Positions 7,572 to 16,035 of a stretch of DNA of 64,000 nt are shown here, one piece after another. Source of the stretch: Lachnospiraceae bacterium (lineage in GTDB: Bacteria; Bacillota; Clostridia; Lachnospirales; Lachnospiraceae). Under the pieces are notes generated by a model. The model was given only the letters and a program-made list of their open reading frames with translations, had not been told where the DNA came from and made no database searches. The stretch is taken from assembly GCA_910575555.1 (NCBI GenBank), contig CAJTFX010000009.1, forward strand, positions 1 through 64,000, given 5' to 3'. Both the position numbers and the translations under genes were made by a program. Position 1 is the first letter of the stretch. Each line of letters opens with the position of its first letter.

Positions 7572-9335
7572 TGCATCAGACGCGGGCGGCGCTTCGAGTT
7601 CACAGCTTTCAAAGACGTCGTCCGGTCGGACGGTCAATCTCCGGCTCAGATATTTTGCAATATCAAAAGCGTTCTTCTTGCTGGAATCCAGCAGGTATTT
7701 ATATTGCGGATGTTTGGTAATGTCAAATTTGTCGCTGAAAAACGGCCTTACGCCCTGCACCTGCAAGATGCACTTGCCGCCGTCCATCACCGCCAATTCA
7801 TCGGTTGACATCAGTTCTTTTCCGAGTTTCTGGTAATTTACCCCCATGCTGCGCTGGCTTCCCCGCGTGTCGGAGGTGTTGAAAAGGTCGATGGTTTCCT
7901 TTCCCAGCGTTTCCGAAATCTCTTTCAGGGTGCTACGCTCCTTGCCGCCCAAAAACAGGACGCAGGAGCAGTTGCCGATGATGGTTTCCGCATGGTCTTT
8001 GTAGACGGCCTTTAACTGGCTTTGCGTCTGCACCACGATATGGGCGGAAATCTCGCGGCTTCGGATAACGGAAATCAGGTGCTGGAAGTTGGGGATTTTC
8101 TGGTTGGCAAACTCGTCCAGCAGGCAGGTAACATGGGTTTTCAGTGCGCCGCCGTTTTCCAGCGCCTTGTCGCACAGGACGTTGAACATCTGCGTATAAA
8201 CCATCGCAGAAATGAAATTGAATGTCATATCCGTGTCGGACACGATACAGAACAGCGCCGTCTTGCGGTCGCCAATCTTTTCAAGTTCCAGTTCGTCGCC
8301 CTCCATCAGTTCCCGCACCTCCCGGATGTCAAAGGGAGCCATTCTTGCGCCGCAGGAAATCAGGATCGATTTTGCTGTTTTGCCCGCCGCCATTTTGTAT
8401 TTCTTATACTGGCGCACCGCAAAATGTTGTGGGTCGCGTTTTTCCAGCGCGTCAAACATCAGGTCAACGGCGTTTTTGAAGTTTTCATCATCCTCCCGCA
8501 CCTCGGACGCATTGAGCATTTCCAGCAGGGTGGTCATGTTTTTTTCTTCCTCCGGCGCTTCGTACCAGATGTAGGCGATCAGCGCCTGATAGTAGAGGGC
8601 TTCGGCTTTTGCCCAGAAATCTTCACCGCCCTTGCTGTCCTCGCCCTTGGTGTTTTCCATGATGCAGTTGACCAGCTTCAAAATGTCGTTCTCGCAGTAG
8701 ATATAGCGGAATGGGTTGTACTTCATGGACTGCTTAAAATCAATCGTATTGAGTATTTTTATCTCATACCCGCCGCGCTGAAGCATTTTCCCACATTCCA
8801 GAACGACCGTGCCTTTTGGGTCAGTCACGATATAGCTGGCGTTCATCTGCATGAGGTTGGGCTTAATGTGGAAGCGGGTCTTGCCGGAGCCGGAACCGCC
8901 GATCACCAGCACGTTTTTGTTGATATTGTACTTGGGGATTTTGTTTCTCCCCACCATGACGCGCTCTGTCTGCGTCAGGAGAATGTTCTGGTCGAATTGG
9001 GGATTGATGAAAGGCTTAATATCGTCGGAATTTCCCCAACGCGCCGAACCATACTCAACTCCGTGGCGGTATTTCTTGGCGTTTTTCGCCTTGAAATAAA
9101 CCACGGCCCGGATAATGACCGCGCCGGCAGCGCCAAACAGCAGGTCGCGGGGGTGGAAGCTGGGCAGCGGGTTTTTGGAAATCAGCGCTCCCAGGCCCGA
9201 TACCGCGCCCATTGCCTTTGTCACCATATCCGCGCCCTCTGCCAGCCGGCAGCCCTCCGCCACACGGTTGAAAAACCAGAAGATGAACACATAAGGCAGG
9301 TTAGGGAGCAGGATTTTCTTTACATCCAGTTTCAC
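7560..9335 (-). CDS. virD4: VirD4/TraG-type coupling ATPase of the ICE
   Basis: 591 residues, the type IV coupling protein that links the relaxosome to the mating channel at the inner membrane. Two N-terminal hydrophobic segments (about residues 8-22 and 64-81) precede the ATPase domain. Walker A is GGSGSGKT at about 146-153 and Walker B is CLLDEFAN. The start is GTG, embedded in the pcfB stop (GTGA at 9332-9335), so translation is coupled. The length is typical for the Tn1549-like ICE branch. The gene is intact, but its usual downstream partner maff2 is separated by the trio transposon and the rest of the mating apparatus is missing here. Confidence 0.93.
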   Translation of the reverse strand: MKLDVKKILLPNLPYVFIFWFFNRVAEGCRLAEGADMVTKAMGAVSGLGALISKNPLPSFHPRDLLFGAAGAVIIRAVVYFKAKNAKKYRHGVEYGSARWGNSDDIKPFINPQFDQNILLTQTERVMVGRNKIPKYNINKNVLVIGGSGSGKTRFHIKPNLMQMNASYIVTDPKGTVVLECGKMLQRGGYEIKILNTIDFKQSMKYNPFRYIYCENDILKLVNCIMENTKGEDSKGGEDFWAKAEALYYQALIAYIWYEAPEEEKNMTTLLEMLNASEVREDDENFKNAVDLMFDALEKRDPQHFAVRQYKKYKMAAGKTAKSILISCGARMAPFDIREVRELMEGDELELEKIGDRKTALFCIVSDTDMTFNFISAMVYTQMFNVLCDKALENGGALKTHVTCLLDEFANQKIPNFQHLISVIRSREISAHIVVQTQSQLKAVYKDHAETIIGNCSCVLFLGGKERSTLKEISETLGKETIDLFNTSDTRGSQRSMGVNYQKLGKELMSTDELAVMDGGKCILQVQGVRPFFSDKFDITKHPQYKYLLDSSKKNAFDIAKYLSRRLTVRPDDVFESCELEAPPASDAPAD

Positions 9336-9811
9336 AGTTCAACGCCCCCTTTCTCCCGGTTTTTGGCGGTATCCCGCGTCAGGTTCTTTGCAATCTCCTT
9401 GAAATGGGAAAGCTGGCCTAACAGCGACGGCTTTTTCTGCGCGGAGCGGTTCAGGCTTTTCCCGGCATACTCGGCAAAGGCGGCGTTCAGTGCATCCGCG
9501 TCCCGTGCCTTGAAAAAGACAAGGTATTTCCCCTGCGCCGGGTCTTTTTTCAGCGCAAAGTCCACCCCGTATTTCCGCGCCACACGCTCAAAGGACTTGA
9601 TATTTTTGCCGGTAATCTCAATGTTTTGAACGCCTGCGCCCTGGCTTACAAGCTGCTTCACGGTCTGCTTGCCGTGGTGGATTTTGGGGTTTTGGGCCTG
9701 TGCCAGATACTTCCGAATGGCCCATTTCAGCAGGCCGGCGGTCAGCCTGCCGCCTGCTTTGCCGACCTTGATGGTGAGAGCCACCGATTTTTCGCGTACT
9801 TCATCCTGCAT
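9332..9811 (-). CDS. pcfB: PcfB family conjugation protein (DUF3801)
   Basis: 159 residues beginning MQDEVREKSVALTIK, characteristic of the DUF3801/PcfB family. In pCF10-type systems PcfB is an accessory that binds the relaxase and coupling protein and helps deliver the substrate to the channel. It contains a GAGVQNIEITGKNIKSFE segment and a KYLVFFKARD strand typical of the family. The ribosome site is GAGGAGG. It lies directly upstream of, and overlaps, virD4, the conserved order in these elements. Confidence 0.85.
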   Translation of the reverse strand: MQDEVREKSVALTIKVGKAGGRLTAGLLKWAIRKYLAQAQNPKIHHGKQTVKQLVSQGAGVQNIEITGKNIKSFERVARKYGVDFALKKDPAQGKYLVFFKARDADALNAAFAEYAGKSLNRSAQKKPSLLGQLSHFKEIAKNLTRDTAKNREKGGVEL

Positions 9812-9891
9812 GGTAAAACCTCCTCTCTTTGCAGGCTGGGACTAAACTGGTGTGCGCTAAGGCGGAACCAGCAGGCGGCGGAGCAGGTATT

Positions 9892-10350
9892 TCATGCGCC
9901 GGCCTCCTTTCCGCCCCACTTGGTCAGCACCACGGATTCGCCGCTTGCCATGCCGCCCCAAAGCCTGCCAGCGGTTTCGGCAAACTCGGCAGGCGAAGCG
10001 CAGATGTGGTCTGCCCCCAGCATCATAAACTCGCCGGGGCTGGCAAAAAGGCGCTGAAACTCGGCTTGCCGGGCAGGTGAAAGGGAGCAGAAGCCCTCCC
10101 CGTCTGAAAGCCCGCACATCAGGAATGTACCGCTGATGCACTCATTCACAAAGGGATTGCAGCGGTTTGGCGGCAGTCCCTGACGGCTGGCGTCCTCGTT
10201 GTAAAGCAGCATGACCCGCTGGGGCAGGAAACAGCCCATTGCCAACTCACCGCCGACAAGCTGTGAAAAAGTTTCCAGCGAGTTGTCCACCCGCGCCGGT
10301 CTGGGCGGTCTGCCCGGTTCCACTACCAGAATGTTGATTTCATGTTCCAT
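9892..10350 (-). CDS. DUF3846 domain protein of the ICE
   Basis: 152 residues. The N-terminal ILVVEPGRPPRPARVDNSLETFSQLVGG and the following ..MLLYNEDASRQGLPPNR match the DUF3846 pattern common in conjugative elements of gut Firmicutes. No enzymatic motif is visible and the function is unknown. GGAGG precedes the start. It lies between the initiator gene and pcfB with an 80-base gap on the pcfB side, so it is probably part of the same transcription unit. Confidence 0.75.
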   Translation of the reverse strand: MEHEINILVVEPGRPPRPARVDNSLETFSQLVGGELAMGCFLPQRVMLLYNEDASRQGLPPNRCNPFVNECISGTFLMCGLSDGEGFCSLSPARQAEFQRLFASPGEFMMLGADHICASPAEFAETAGRLWGGMASGESVVLTKWGGKEAGA

Positions 10351-10400
10351 GCAAAAGTCCTCCTTTGGTTTGATTGATGTATTGCAAAGCGCCGGGCGGC

Positions 10401-11387
10401 TTAACCGTCCAGCAGCCCGTGCGCCATATCGTGGCTGACAAGGGATGTGTAATACTGCCCCATCGTGACGGGGGCGTTGTAGAGTGCTGCCAGCGTGTAT
10501 GCCTTGATATTGCCAATCTTGGCAGTATTGCTTTTCAGGCTGTCCATGACGTAGCCAATATGTTCGCTGTTCAGCTTCAGGAACCGGCTTTTGACAACTT
10601 CGGTGGGTACTTCCTGCCCGCAGATACGGACAGATTGCCGTGTGGAGCAGCAGATTTCAAGCATTAACTCCACATAGCCGTCCAGCAAGTCCTTGTCCCA
10701 GGGGTTCCGTTCCAGAAGAATGTCATAGTCAATATTTTCTAAAATCAGTTCGCGGTAGCTTTCCATCTCATCCAATCCCATCCTGCGCGGAGCGCGTTTA
10801 CCAGCAGGGGAAGAAACCGCTGAGGGGGCAGGGGGTGTGATGGATAGATCAGTATCGCTTTTTTCAGTTTTATTTATATCAGTATTATTAGGGGCGGAAA
10901 AACCGCACTCTTGACCGCTGGTTTTCAGGGGTGCAGACTGCGGTTTTTCAGCAGTCTTGACTGCGGCACTGTCAAGCGGTCTTGACTGCTGGTTTTCCGC
11001 AGTCTGAACCGGCGCAGAGTGTTCCGGCTCCAGAATGAAGTTCTTAACGTAAATCCGGGCGGGGTGTCCCTGGCCCTGCTTTTTCCGTTCCACAAGGCCG
11101 ATACCCTCCAATTCGCGGAACAGCTTCGTCGCCTTGTCCTTGCCGCAGTCCAGCATGGTCATGACTTCCTCTTGGGTGAAGTAGAGGAACACGCGCCCGT
11201 TATCGTCCAGCCAGCCATTGCGGGCAGACAGCCCCATGCGGTCAAGCAGCAGGCCATACAGCACCTTTGCTTCCAGCGATACGCCCTTGTAGCGGCGGTC
11301 GGTCAAAAGGATTTTCGGGATGCGGTAGAAGCTGTACTGGTCGGCTTCATTCCCGTAGTAGTAATTCAGATTCAAAGTTTCCGGCAT
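10401..11387 (-). CDS. RepA-type replication initiator (RepA_N and DUF6017-like)
   Basis: 328 residues from the ATG at 11387, eight bases after GGAGG. The N-terminal 120 residues (YYYGNEADQYSFYRIPKIL...LDDNGRVFLYFTQEEVMTML...KATKLFRELEGIGLVERKKQG) form the winged-helix RepA_N fold that binds the replication origin. A low-complexity linker follows with three repeats of QS(R/A)PL-like and CGFSAP-like segments (about 130-180), then a C-terminal domain of the type found in ICE initiators. It probably supports replication of the excised circle. It heads the minus-strand operon with pcfB and virD4. Confidence 0.85.
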   Translation of the reverse strand: MPETLNLNYYYGNEADQYSFYRIPKILLTDRRYKGVSLEAKVLYGLLLDRMGLSARNGWLDDNGRVFLYFTQEEVMTMLDCGKDKATKLFRELEGIGLVERKKQGQGHPARIYVKNFILEPEHSAPVQTAENQQSRPLDSAAVKTAEKPQSAPLKTSGQECGFSAPNNTDINKTEKSDTDLSITPPAPSAVSSPAGKRAPRRMGLDEMESYRELILENIDYDILLERNPWDKDLLDGYVELMLEICCSTRQSVRICGQEVPTEVVKSRFLKLNSEHIGYVMDSLKSNTAKIGNIKAYTLAALYNAPVTMGQYYTSLVSHDMAHGLLDG

Positions 11388-11458
11388 TTTCAAAGCCTCC
11401 TGTCTAAATGAAAAAAGCCCCGGCGATCTACGTCACCAAGGCAGAGTTATCTATAAAC

Positions 11459-11505
11459 AAAAAAGCCGCACAGTAGCTGATTGTTCGTCAGTTACTGCGC
11501 GGCTT
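11459..11505 (-). terminator. Hairpin upstream of the ICE initiator gene
   Basis: AAGCCGC at 11463-11469 pairs with GCGGCTT at 11499-11505, extended by CAGTA/TACTG pairing with small bulges. On the minus strand a T-rich run follows. It lies before the initiator gene, so it may be an attenuator or the terminator of a lost upstream gene. Confidence 0.5.
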
Positions 11506-11645
11506 GTGGTTTCGATATTCGGTTTTTTTGTGGTGTGTGCCAGAGTAGGCCACTTTTTCTACATTTTTTGTCGGAGTTTTGACAGATAATCGGGCATTTT
11601 CCCTGTTTTTCTCGGCGTTTTCCTCTACGTCTATTCGTCTGGTCG

Positions 11646-13346
11646 TCAGATGACGAGTTACAGGGCGAGAGCAACAGCATATCCAACCAAAAGGCAATGC
11701 TTGAGGATTATGCAGAAAAGAACGGCTTTACGGGCATACGCCACTTTACTGATGACGGGATTTCCGGCACGACCTTTGAGCGTGAGGGATTGCAAGCCAT
11801 GCTTGCAGAGGTTGAGAAAGGAAATATCGGAACAATCATTGTGAAAGACATGAGCCGTTTAGGTAGAAACTATGTGCAGATGGGAATGTTACGGGAACAG
11901 TTGCGTATGGCGAATGTAAGACTGATTGCAGTCAATGAGGGTGTTGACACAGGTTCGGGCTTTGATGATGATTTCCTTCCGTTCCGTGACGTAATCAATG
12001 AATACTATGCAAAGGACATCAGCAAGAAAATCAAGTCCACCTTTAAGGCAAAAGGCGAAAGCGGAAAACACGTTGCGAGCAGTCCGCCGTATGGCTATCT
12101 GAAAGATAGTGAGGACAAAAATCAATGGATAATTGATGAAGTGGCAGCGCCCATTGTCAGGCGGATATTCCGAATGACTTTGGAGGGCTACGGTCCGTAT
12201 CAGATTGCAACGCAGTTCACAGCCGAGCATATTCCCATTCCCGCCTATCATCAATCAGAGTTAGGTGTGGGATTGTGGCAGAACAGGGAGATTAAATATC
12301 CCTACAAGTGGACGAGTTCCACCATAGCGCATATCTTACAGAAACATGAATATTTGGGGCATACGGTAAATTTCAAGACACGCAAGCATTTCAAGGACAA
12401 AAAGAGCCATTATGTAGATAAAGACCAGTGGTTAATCTTTGAGGACACCCATGAGCCGATCATCGACCAAGAAACCTTTGATAATGTTCAGCGTATCAGA
12501 GGACAGGTAAAGCGTTATCCCGATGGTTGGGGCGAAGCGCACCCACTTACAGGACTGATGTATTGTGCCGATTGTGGCGGCAAGTTGTATGTCCACAGGG
12601 TAAACAACGGAAAGCGTGTTCCCATGTATGTATGCAGAAATTATGGGAAACAGCCGGTCGGGACATTGTGCCAGTCGGCGCACCGTATCAAAGCGGATCA
12701 CGTTATGGAGATAGTGGCAAAGACCATAAAAGAGGTCATGCAGTATGCTAATCTGGATAAAGAACGTTTTGCGGGCGAAATACAGTCACATATTGAGGAC
12801 AGGCAGACCATAGATTTTACCGAGCAGAGAAAACGCATGAATGTGTGTGAAAAGCGTATCTGGGAACTGGAAATGCTGATTGCAAAGATTTACGAGGATA
12901 ACGCATTGGGAAAACTGTCAGATAAGCGTTATACCATGCTCTACAACCAATACGAGGGCGAGCAGGAACAGTTGCAGAGTGAGTTAGACGGTTACAAGGC
13001 AGAACAAACGCAGTATGAGAAAGACCGTAAATCTGCCGCACGTTTTCTGAAACTGGTTGATAGATACAGCAATGCAGAGGAAATGACAACGCTCATGCTG
13101 AATGAGTTTGTGGAGAAAATAGTCGTGCATGAACGTGACCGAAAAGGGAGTGCAGACACCACACAGAAGATAGAGATTTATTTTAACTTTATCGGGGAAT
13201 ACATACCGCCGACTATGGCGAAGAAAGAGCCGACGCCCGAAGAACTGGAGAAATTGGACCTATGTCAATACTTTGGACAAAAAAAGTCGAAAGATTATGC
13301 TGCTTTTTTTAGTTCCTCATCCTCCTTTTGCTGTGGTGTCAAATAA
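11646..13346 (+). pseudogene. Large serine recombinase (TnpX/TndX type), both ends lost
   Basis: From 11646 the frame reads SSDDELQGESNSISNQKAMLEDYAEKNGF, the standard start region of TnpX/TndX-like ICE recombinases. The preceding LYCRLS block with the catalytic serine is absent: the frame upstream has no start codon and closes at 11580. The remaining parts are clear: resolvase core (DDGISGTTFEREGLQAML, DMSRLGRNYVQ), recombinase domain, zinc-ribbon (CADCGGKLYVHR...CRNYGK) and coiled coil. The C-terminus is replaced from about 13260 by the end of an IS3-family element, adding a foreign tail. Strand exchange is impossible without the serine. Confidence 0.85.
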
Positions 13347-13490
13347 CCAATAGAACTATGTATCCGCTTACGGTTATACCAGCCTTCTATGTATTCAAAG
13401 ATTGCTCTGCGGGCTTCCTTTGAATCCTGATAAGTATGAAGATATATTTCTTCCTTTTTCAGTATAGAATGGAAAGATTCATATCCATGT
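13263..13490 (-). pseudogene. IS3-family (IS150 group) transposase C-terminal fragment
   Basis: The minus strand encodes VKHGYESFHSILKKEEIYLH...RRAIFEYIEGWYNRKRIHSS followed by IGYLTPQQ and a stop at 13295-13297. This is the last part of the IS3 OrfB integrase domain, including the final catalytic-domain helix and the YNxxRxHSxxGYxTP signature. The TGTCAATACTTTGGAC stretch at 13263 resembles the right terminal inverted repeat of this group. The rest of the IS is gone, and the plus-strand neighbours on each side are truncated genes, consistent with an IS-mediated deletion. Confidence 0.8.
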
Positions 13491-13500
13491 TTTACTTACC

Positions 13501-14634
13501 ATGCGCCCTATCACTGAAAACGGAGAATGGGGAGCAAAAACAAAAAAGGTTTATGTCCTTGATGAAAACGGGGAGCGTGTGCCCCTCATTGATAAAAAGA
13601 CAGAACAGCAGAAAGTGGATAAGCGCAACCGTAAACAATGGAAATGTCAGACCGTAGAAAGCACCGACTGGAACAGCCAAGAAAACGCTAAAATGTGGCG
13701 CAAAGATTTAGCCGACACAATCAACGCCACCAATGAGCAGTTGGGAATTGCGGTTCATTGGGAACACCGTTCTTTTAAGGAACAGGGCATTGACCGAGAG
13801 CCGACTATCCATATCGGGGCGGTTGCCAACGCTTTAGAGCGCAAGGGAATACAGACCGAGCGGGGAAATATCAATCGGGAAATCATCAAGAACAATATGC
13901 TGTTGGAACAGGCAAAAGAAATGCTCATGCTTGCCAAGCAGGAACTTCACAGCGCACAGTATGCCAAGATTAAAAATACGGCGGTCAGTGTAAAGAATGA
14001 AGTCATGGAAATGATTGCAAAAGTGAGGGAGCGCAAAGGCAGACTTGACTTGCCGATTGTCAGCGGAAAGCACCTAAGAAAAATATCCGACAGAACCGCA
14101 TTGCAGTCAGCCGACAATGCGGAGAAATTCATCACTACAAGGAAGATAGACAACTTTGAGAGCCTTGCGAAATTCACAGCGGATAAGGAACAGAGATACC
14201 AACAGCTTGAAACGGTGCATCTTTCAAAGGGGCAGAAACTAAACCGATTAAAGGAACTGTCAAAAATGTATGTCCTCTATGCGCCGATCCGAGCCACCTA
14301 TAAGGAGAGCCAGTCACTCAAAGGACTTGCGAAAATGAGATACGATAAGGAACATAAGGACAGCTTATCGAAGTACCCCGAATTAAAGGAGCGTATGCAG
14401 AGCCTTTTACAGAACGGCGAGAAGATAACACCGAAACAGTGGAAAGCCGAGATACAGTCCTTGCAAGCAGAGTATGACAGTATCGGCAAGGAGCAGACAA
14501 AGACCGCCACAGAATTAGCATATGCCGAGGTAATCAGCTATAACAAGAAGAACCTTGAGAGGGAACTTCAAAACGAGAGCCGACAACATAACAGGCAACA
14601 GAGCAGGACGAAGCGGTGGGAGGAAGAAATTTAA
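13501..14634 (+). pseudogene. MobA/MobL relaxase, N-terminal catalytic region missing
   Basis: 377 residues remain, beginning MRPITENGEWGAKTKKVYVLDENGERV. In the intact relaxase at 56421-57893 the equivalent MRPLNPDGTW directly follows NPHFHVMTT, which carries the metal-binding histidines; here that part and everything upstream is lost at the IS3 junction. The remainder (ENAKMWRKDLADTIN, HWEHRSFKEQGIDREPTIHIG, a long coiled-coil region) is intact to the stop. The fragment cannot nick DNA. It probably belonged to the same ICE as the truncated serine recombinase. Confidence 0.82.
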
Positions 14635-14645
14635 TGTGAATTTTA

Positions 14646-14674
14646 TTGTAAAGACAGGCGTTTTTTTGTATAAT
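14646..14674 (+). promoter_or_regulatory. Sigma-A promoter of the Rpn-family gene
   Basis: TTGTAA at 14646-14651, a 17-base spacer and a perfect TATAAT at 14669-14674. Transcription would begin near 14681, which excludes the ATG at 14679 as the start codon of the following gene. Confidence 0.6.
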
Positions 14675-14741
14675 TGAGATGTGGCAGGAGCAGGATATAT
14701 CGTATCTTATGTCACAGATTTTTAGAAATCGAGGTGTTAAA

Positions 14742-15602
14742 GTGCAGGACGATACAAAACAGATAGAGGAAGTCATGGCAAAGCGTACAGCAAAAAACAG
14801 CGTATTCCTTGATCTTTTTCAAAACAAGAGTTATCTGTTAAAGCTGTATAAAACGCTTCACCCGGAGGACACCACAGCGACAGAGGACTCTCTTACAAAT
14901 GTGACGATCACAAATGTATTGACGGATAACCTGTATAATGATTTAGGCTTTATTGCTAATAATAAGCTGATGATACTTGTGGAGGCACAATCTACATGGA
15001 CAGTGAATATTTTAGTAAGAGTTTTACTGTATCTGGCGCAAAGCTATCACGAATATTTTCAGCGTACCTGCCAAGACTATTACAAAAGCAGGAAAGTAAA
15101 AATGCCAAAGCCTGAACTTTATGTGATTTTTACGGGAAACAAAGGACGGAAACCCGATAAAATATCTTTGTCTAAAGAGTTTTTCGAGGGCGCGGATATA
15201 GATATTGAGGTAAAAGCAAAGGTTATCTATGAAAGCGATACAGATGACATTATCAACCAGTATATTATTTTCTGCAAGGTTTTTAACGAGCAGACAAAAC
15301 AGCATGGAATGACACAAAAGGCGGTTACGGAAACAATCCGCATATGCAAGGACAGGAATGTTTTAAGAGAATATTTAGCGCAGAGAGAAAAGGAGGTTGT
15401 GACGATTATGATGAGTTTGTTTGATGAAGAACAGATAATGAAATCATTTATCAGAAGCGAAAGGCATGACGCAGACAGGGAAACCGCAGAAAGATTGATA
15501 AAAAAAGGGAAAATGACTCTTGAAGATATTGCGGAATGTGTTCCGTCATTGTCATTTGATGAACTGAGAGAAATTGAAGCCGAAGTCATGCAGTTAGCAT
15601 AG
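14742..15602 (+). CDS. Rpn family PD-(D/E)XK nuclease/putative transposase
   Basis: 286 residues from the GTG at 14742, which has AGGTG six bases upstream; ATG 14775 is the alternative (the conserved KNSVFLDLFQNKSYLLKLYKTLHPED begins there). The ATG at 14679 is upstream of the likely transcription start. The domain has the Rpn/YhgA-like arrangement NVLTDNLYNDLGF...KLMILVEAQSTWT, with the D and E-x-Q of the PD-(D/E)XK core, then PELYVIFTG and DIEVKAKVIYES. Rpn proteins in E. coli are DNA endonucleases that stimulate recombination, and some act in phage defence. The C-terminus ends in a helical repeat common to clostridial members. The gene has its own promoter and terminator, so it is an independent insert in the ICE relic. 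Confidence 0.8.
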   Translation: MQDDTKQIEEVMAKRTAKNSVFLDLFQNKSYLLKLYKTLHPEDTTATEDSLTNVTITNVLTDNLYNDLGFIANNKLMILVEAQSTWTVNILVRVLLYLAQSYHEYFQRTCQDYYKSRKVKMPKPELYVIFTGNKGRKPDKISLSKEFFEGADIDIEVKAKVIYESDTDDIINQYIIFCKVFNEQTKQHGMTQKAVTETIRICKDRNVLREYLAQREKEVVTIMMSLFDEEQIMKSFIRSERHDADRETAERLIKKGKMTLEDIAECVPSLSFDELREIEAEVMQLA

Positions 15603-15639
15603 ACAATAACATAATTTAATATCAAAATAACAGCGTAAA

Positions 15640-15681
15640 GGCGCATGGAACAGTAAATTTGTAAACCATGCGTCTTTTTTT
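15640..15681 (+). terminator. Terminator of the Rpn-family gene
   Basis: GGCGCATGG at 15640-15648 pairs with CCATGCGTC at 15666-15674 (one G-T pair), followed by seven T. Confidence 0.75.
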
Positions 15682-15699
15682 GCGCCCCAAAGGAGGAAT

Positions 15700-15900
15700 A
15701 TGAGCGACAATATTCAGACCAACACCACAGGGCGATTAACGCCCTGTTTACAACATAAGATTGACAAGACAAGGTATTTAGTCGAAGTACATTTCTCTGA
15801 TACAAGTACCCAAAGTGTAGAGGACAAGTTAAAGCATGTCATTCTCTACGATTTAGAGCATGGAAAACAGGGAAAATCAAGAAAAAGTGATGAAAAATGA
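15700..15900 (+). CDS. tnpW: TnpW-like transposon-encoded protein
   Basis: 66 residues: MSDNIQTNTTGRLTPCLQHK, then IDKTRYLVEVHFSDTSTQSVEDKLKH. The pattern matches the small TnpW-annotated proteins carried by Tn4451-like and related clostridial mobile elements; the function is unknown. GGAGG precedes the start. In intact elements it lies near recombination or relaxase genes, so it is probably another leftover of ICE1 and marks its right-hand part. Confidence 0.65.
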   Translation: MSDNIQTNTTGRLTPCLQHKIDKTRYLVEVHFSDTSTQSVEDKLKHVILYDLEHGKQGKSRKSDEK

Positions 15901-16035
15901 TGAATACGTTCTTGACAAGTAGCAACAGGTAAAACAGCCTCTATTGACCTGTTCCCCTGAATTTTGTTTCCTGATATCTGGCATTTTACAATTGATTGTG
16001 ATAAAATAACATACAATAACAGAAAGGACAATCTT
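15901..16035. other. Probable right junction of ICE1 with chromosome
   Basis: This gene-free stretch contains an inverted repeat, AACAGGT at 15924-15930 with ACCTGTT at 15947-15953, and a TTGACA at 15912-15917. Mobile-element genes end on one side and ordinary chromosomal genes begin on the other. No matching copy was found at the left edge, so no attachment site can be assigned. Confidence 0.3.

Larger units (their letters stand above)
1..15960. mobile_element. Decayed, mosaic integrative conjugative element (ICE1 remnant)
   Basis: Conjugation and replication genes of a Tn1549-like ICE lie on the minus strand (repA-like, DUF3846, pcfB, virD4, maff2). Relics of a large serine recombinase and a MobA/MobL relaxase, plus tnpW, lie on the plus strand. 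VirB4, VirB6, PrgI-type and other mating-pore genes are absent from the window, and the integrase and relaxase lack their catalytic N-termini, so this segment cannot transfer on its own. The left limit lies outside the window. The right limit is inferred between the tnpW stop (15900) and the chromosomal-type MBL gene (16036); no attachment-site duplication was recognised. Confidence 0.7.

Noticed and set aside
8022-9629. Long plus-strand frame of 535 codons opposite virD4
   Set aside because: Antisense shadow of the G+C-rich virD4 and pcfB genes; the minus-strand product has all coupling-protein motifs.
9857-9893. Possible 12-codon ORF MKYLLRRLLVPP between the DUF3846 gene and pcfB
   Set aside because: It has a fair ribosome site, but it is too short, overlaps the end of the DUF3846 gene and matches nothing; not counted as a gene.
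11488-11697. Minus-strand ORF of 69 codons before the ICE initiator
   Set aside because: It overlaps the recognisable serine-recombinase codons on the plus strand and the hairpin at 11463-11505, and its sequence resembles no family; probably chance.
12816-13089. CRISPR-like or tandem repeats in the coiled-coil part of the serine recombinase
   Set aside because: Only coding periodicity was seen; no direct repeats with spacers anywhere in the window.
15227-15805. Minus-strand 192-codon frame across the Rpn gene and tnpW
   Set aside because: It crosses a terminator and two convincing plus-strand genes and matches no family.
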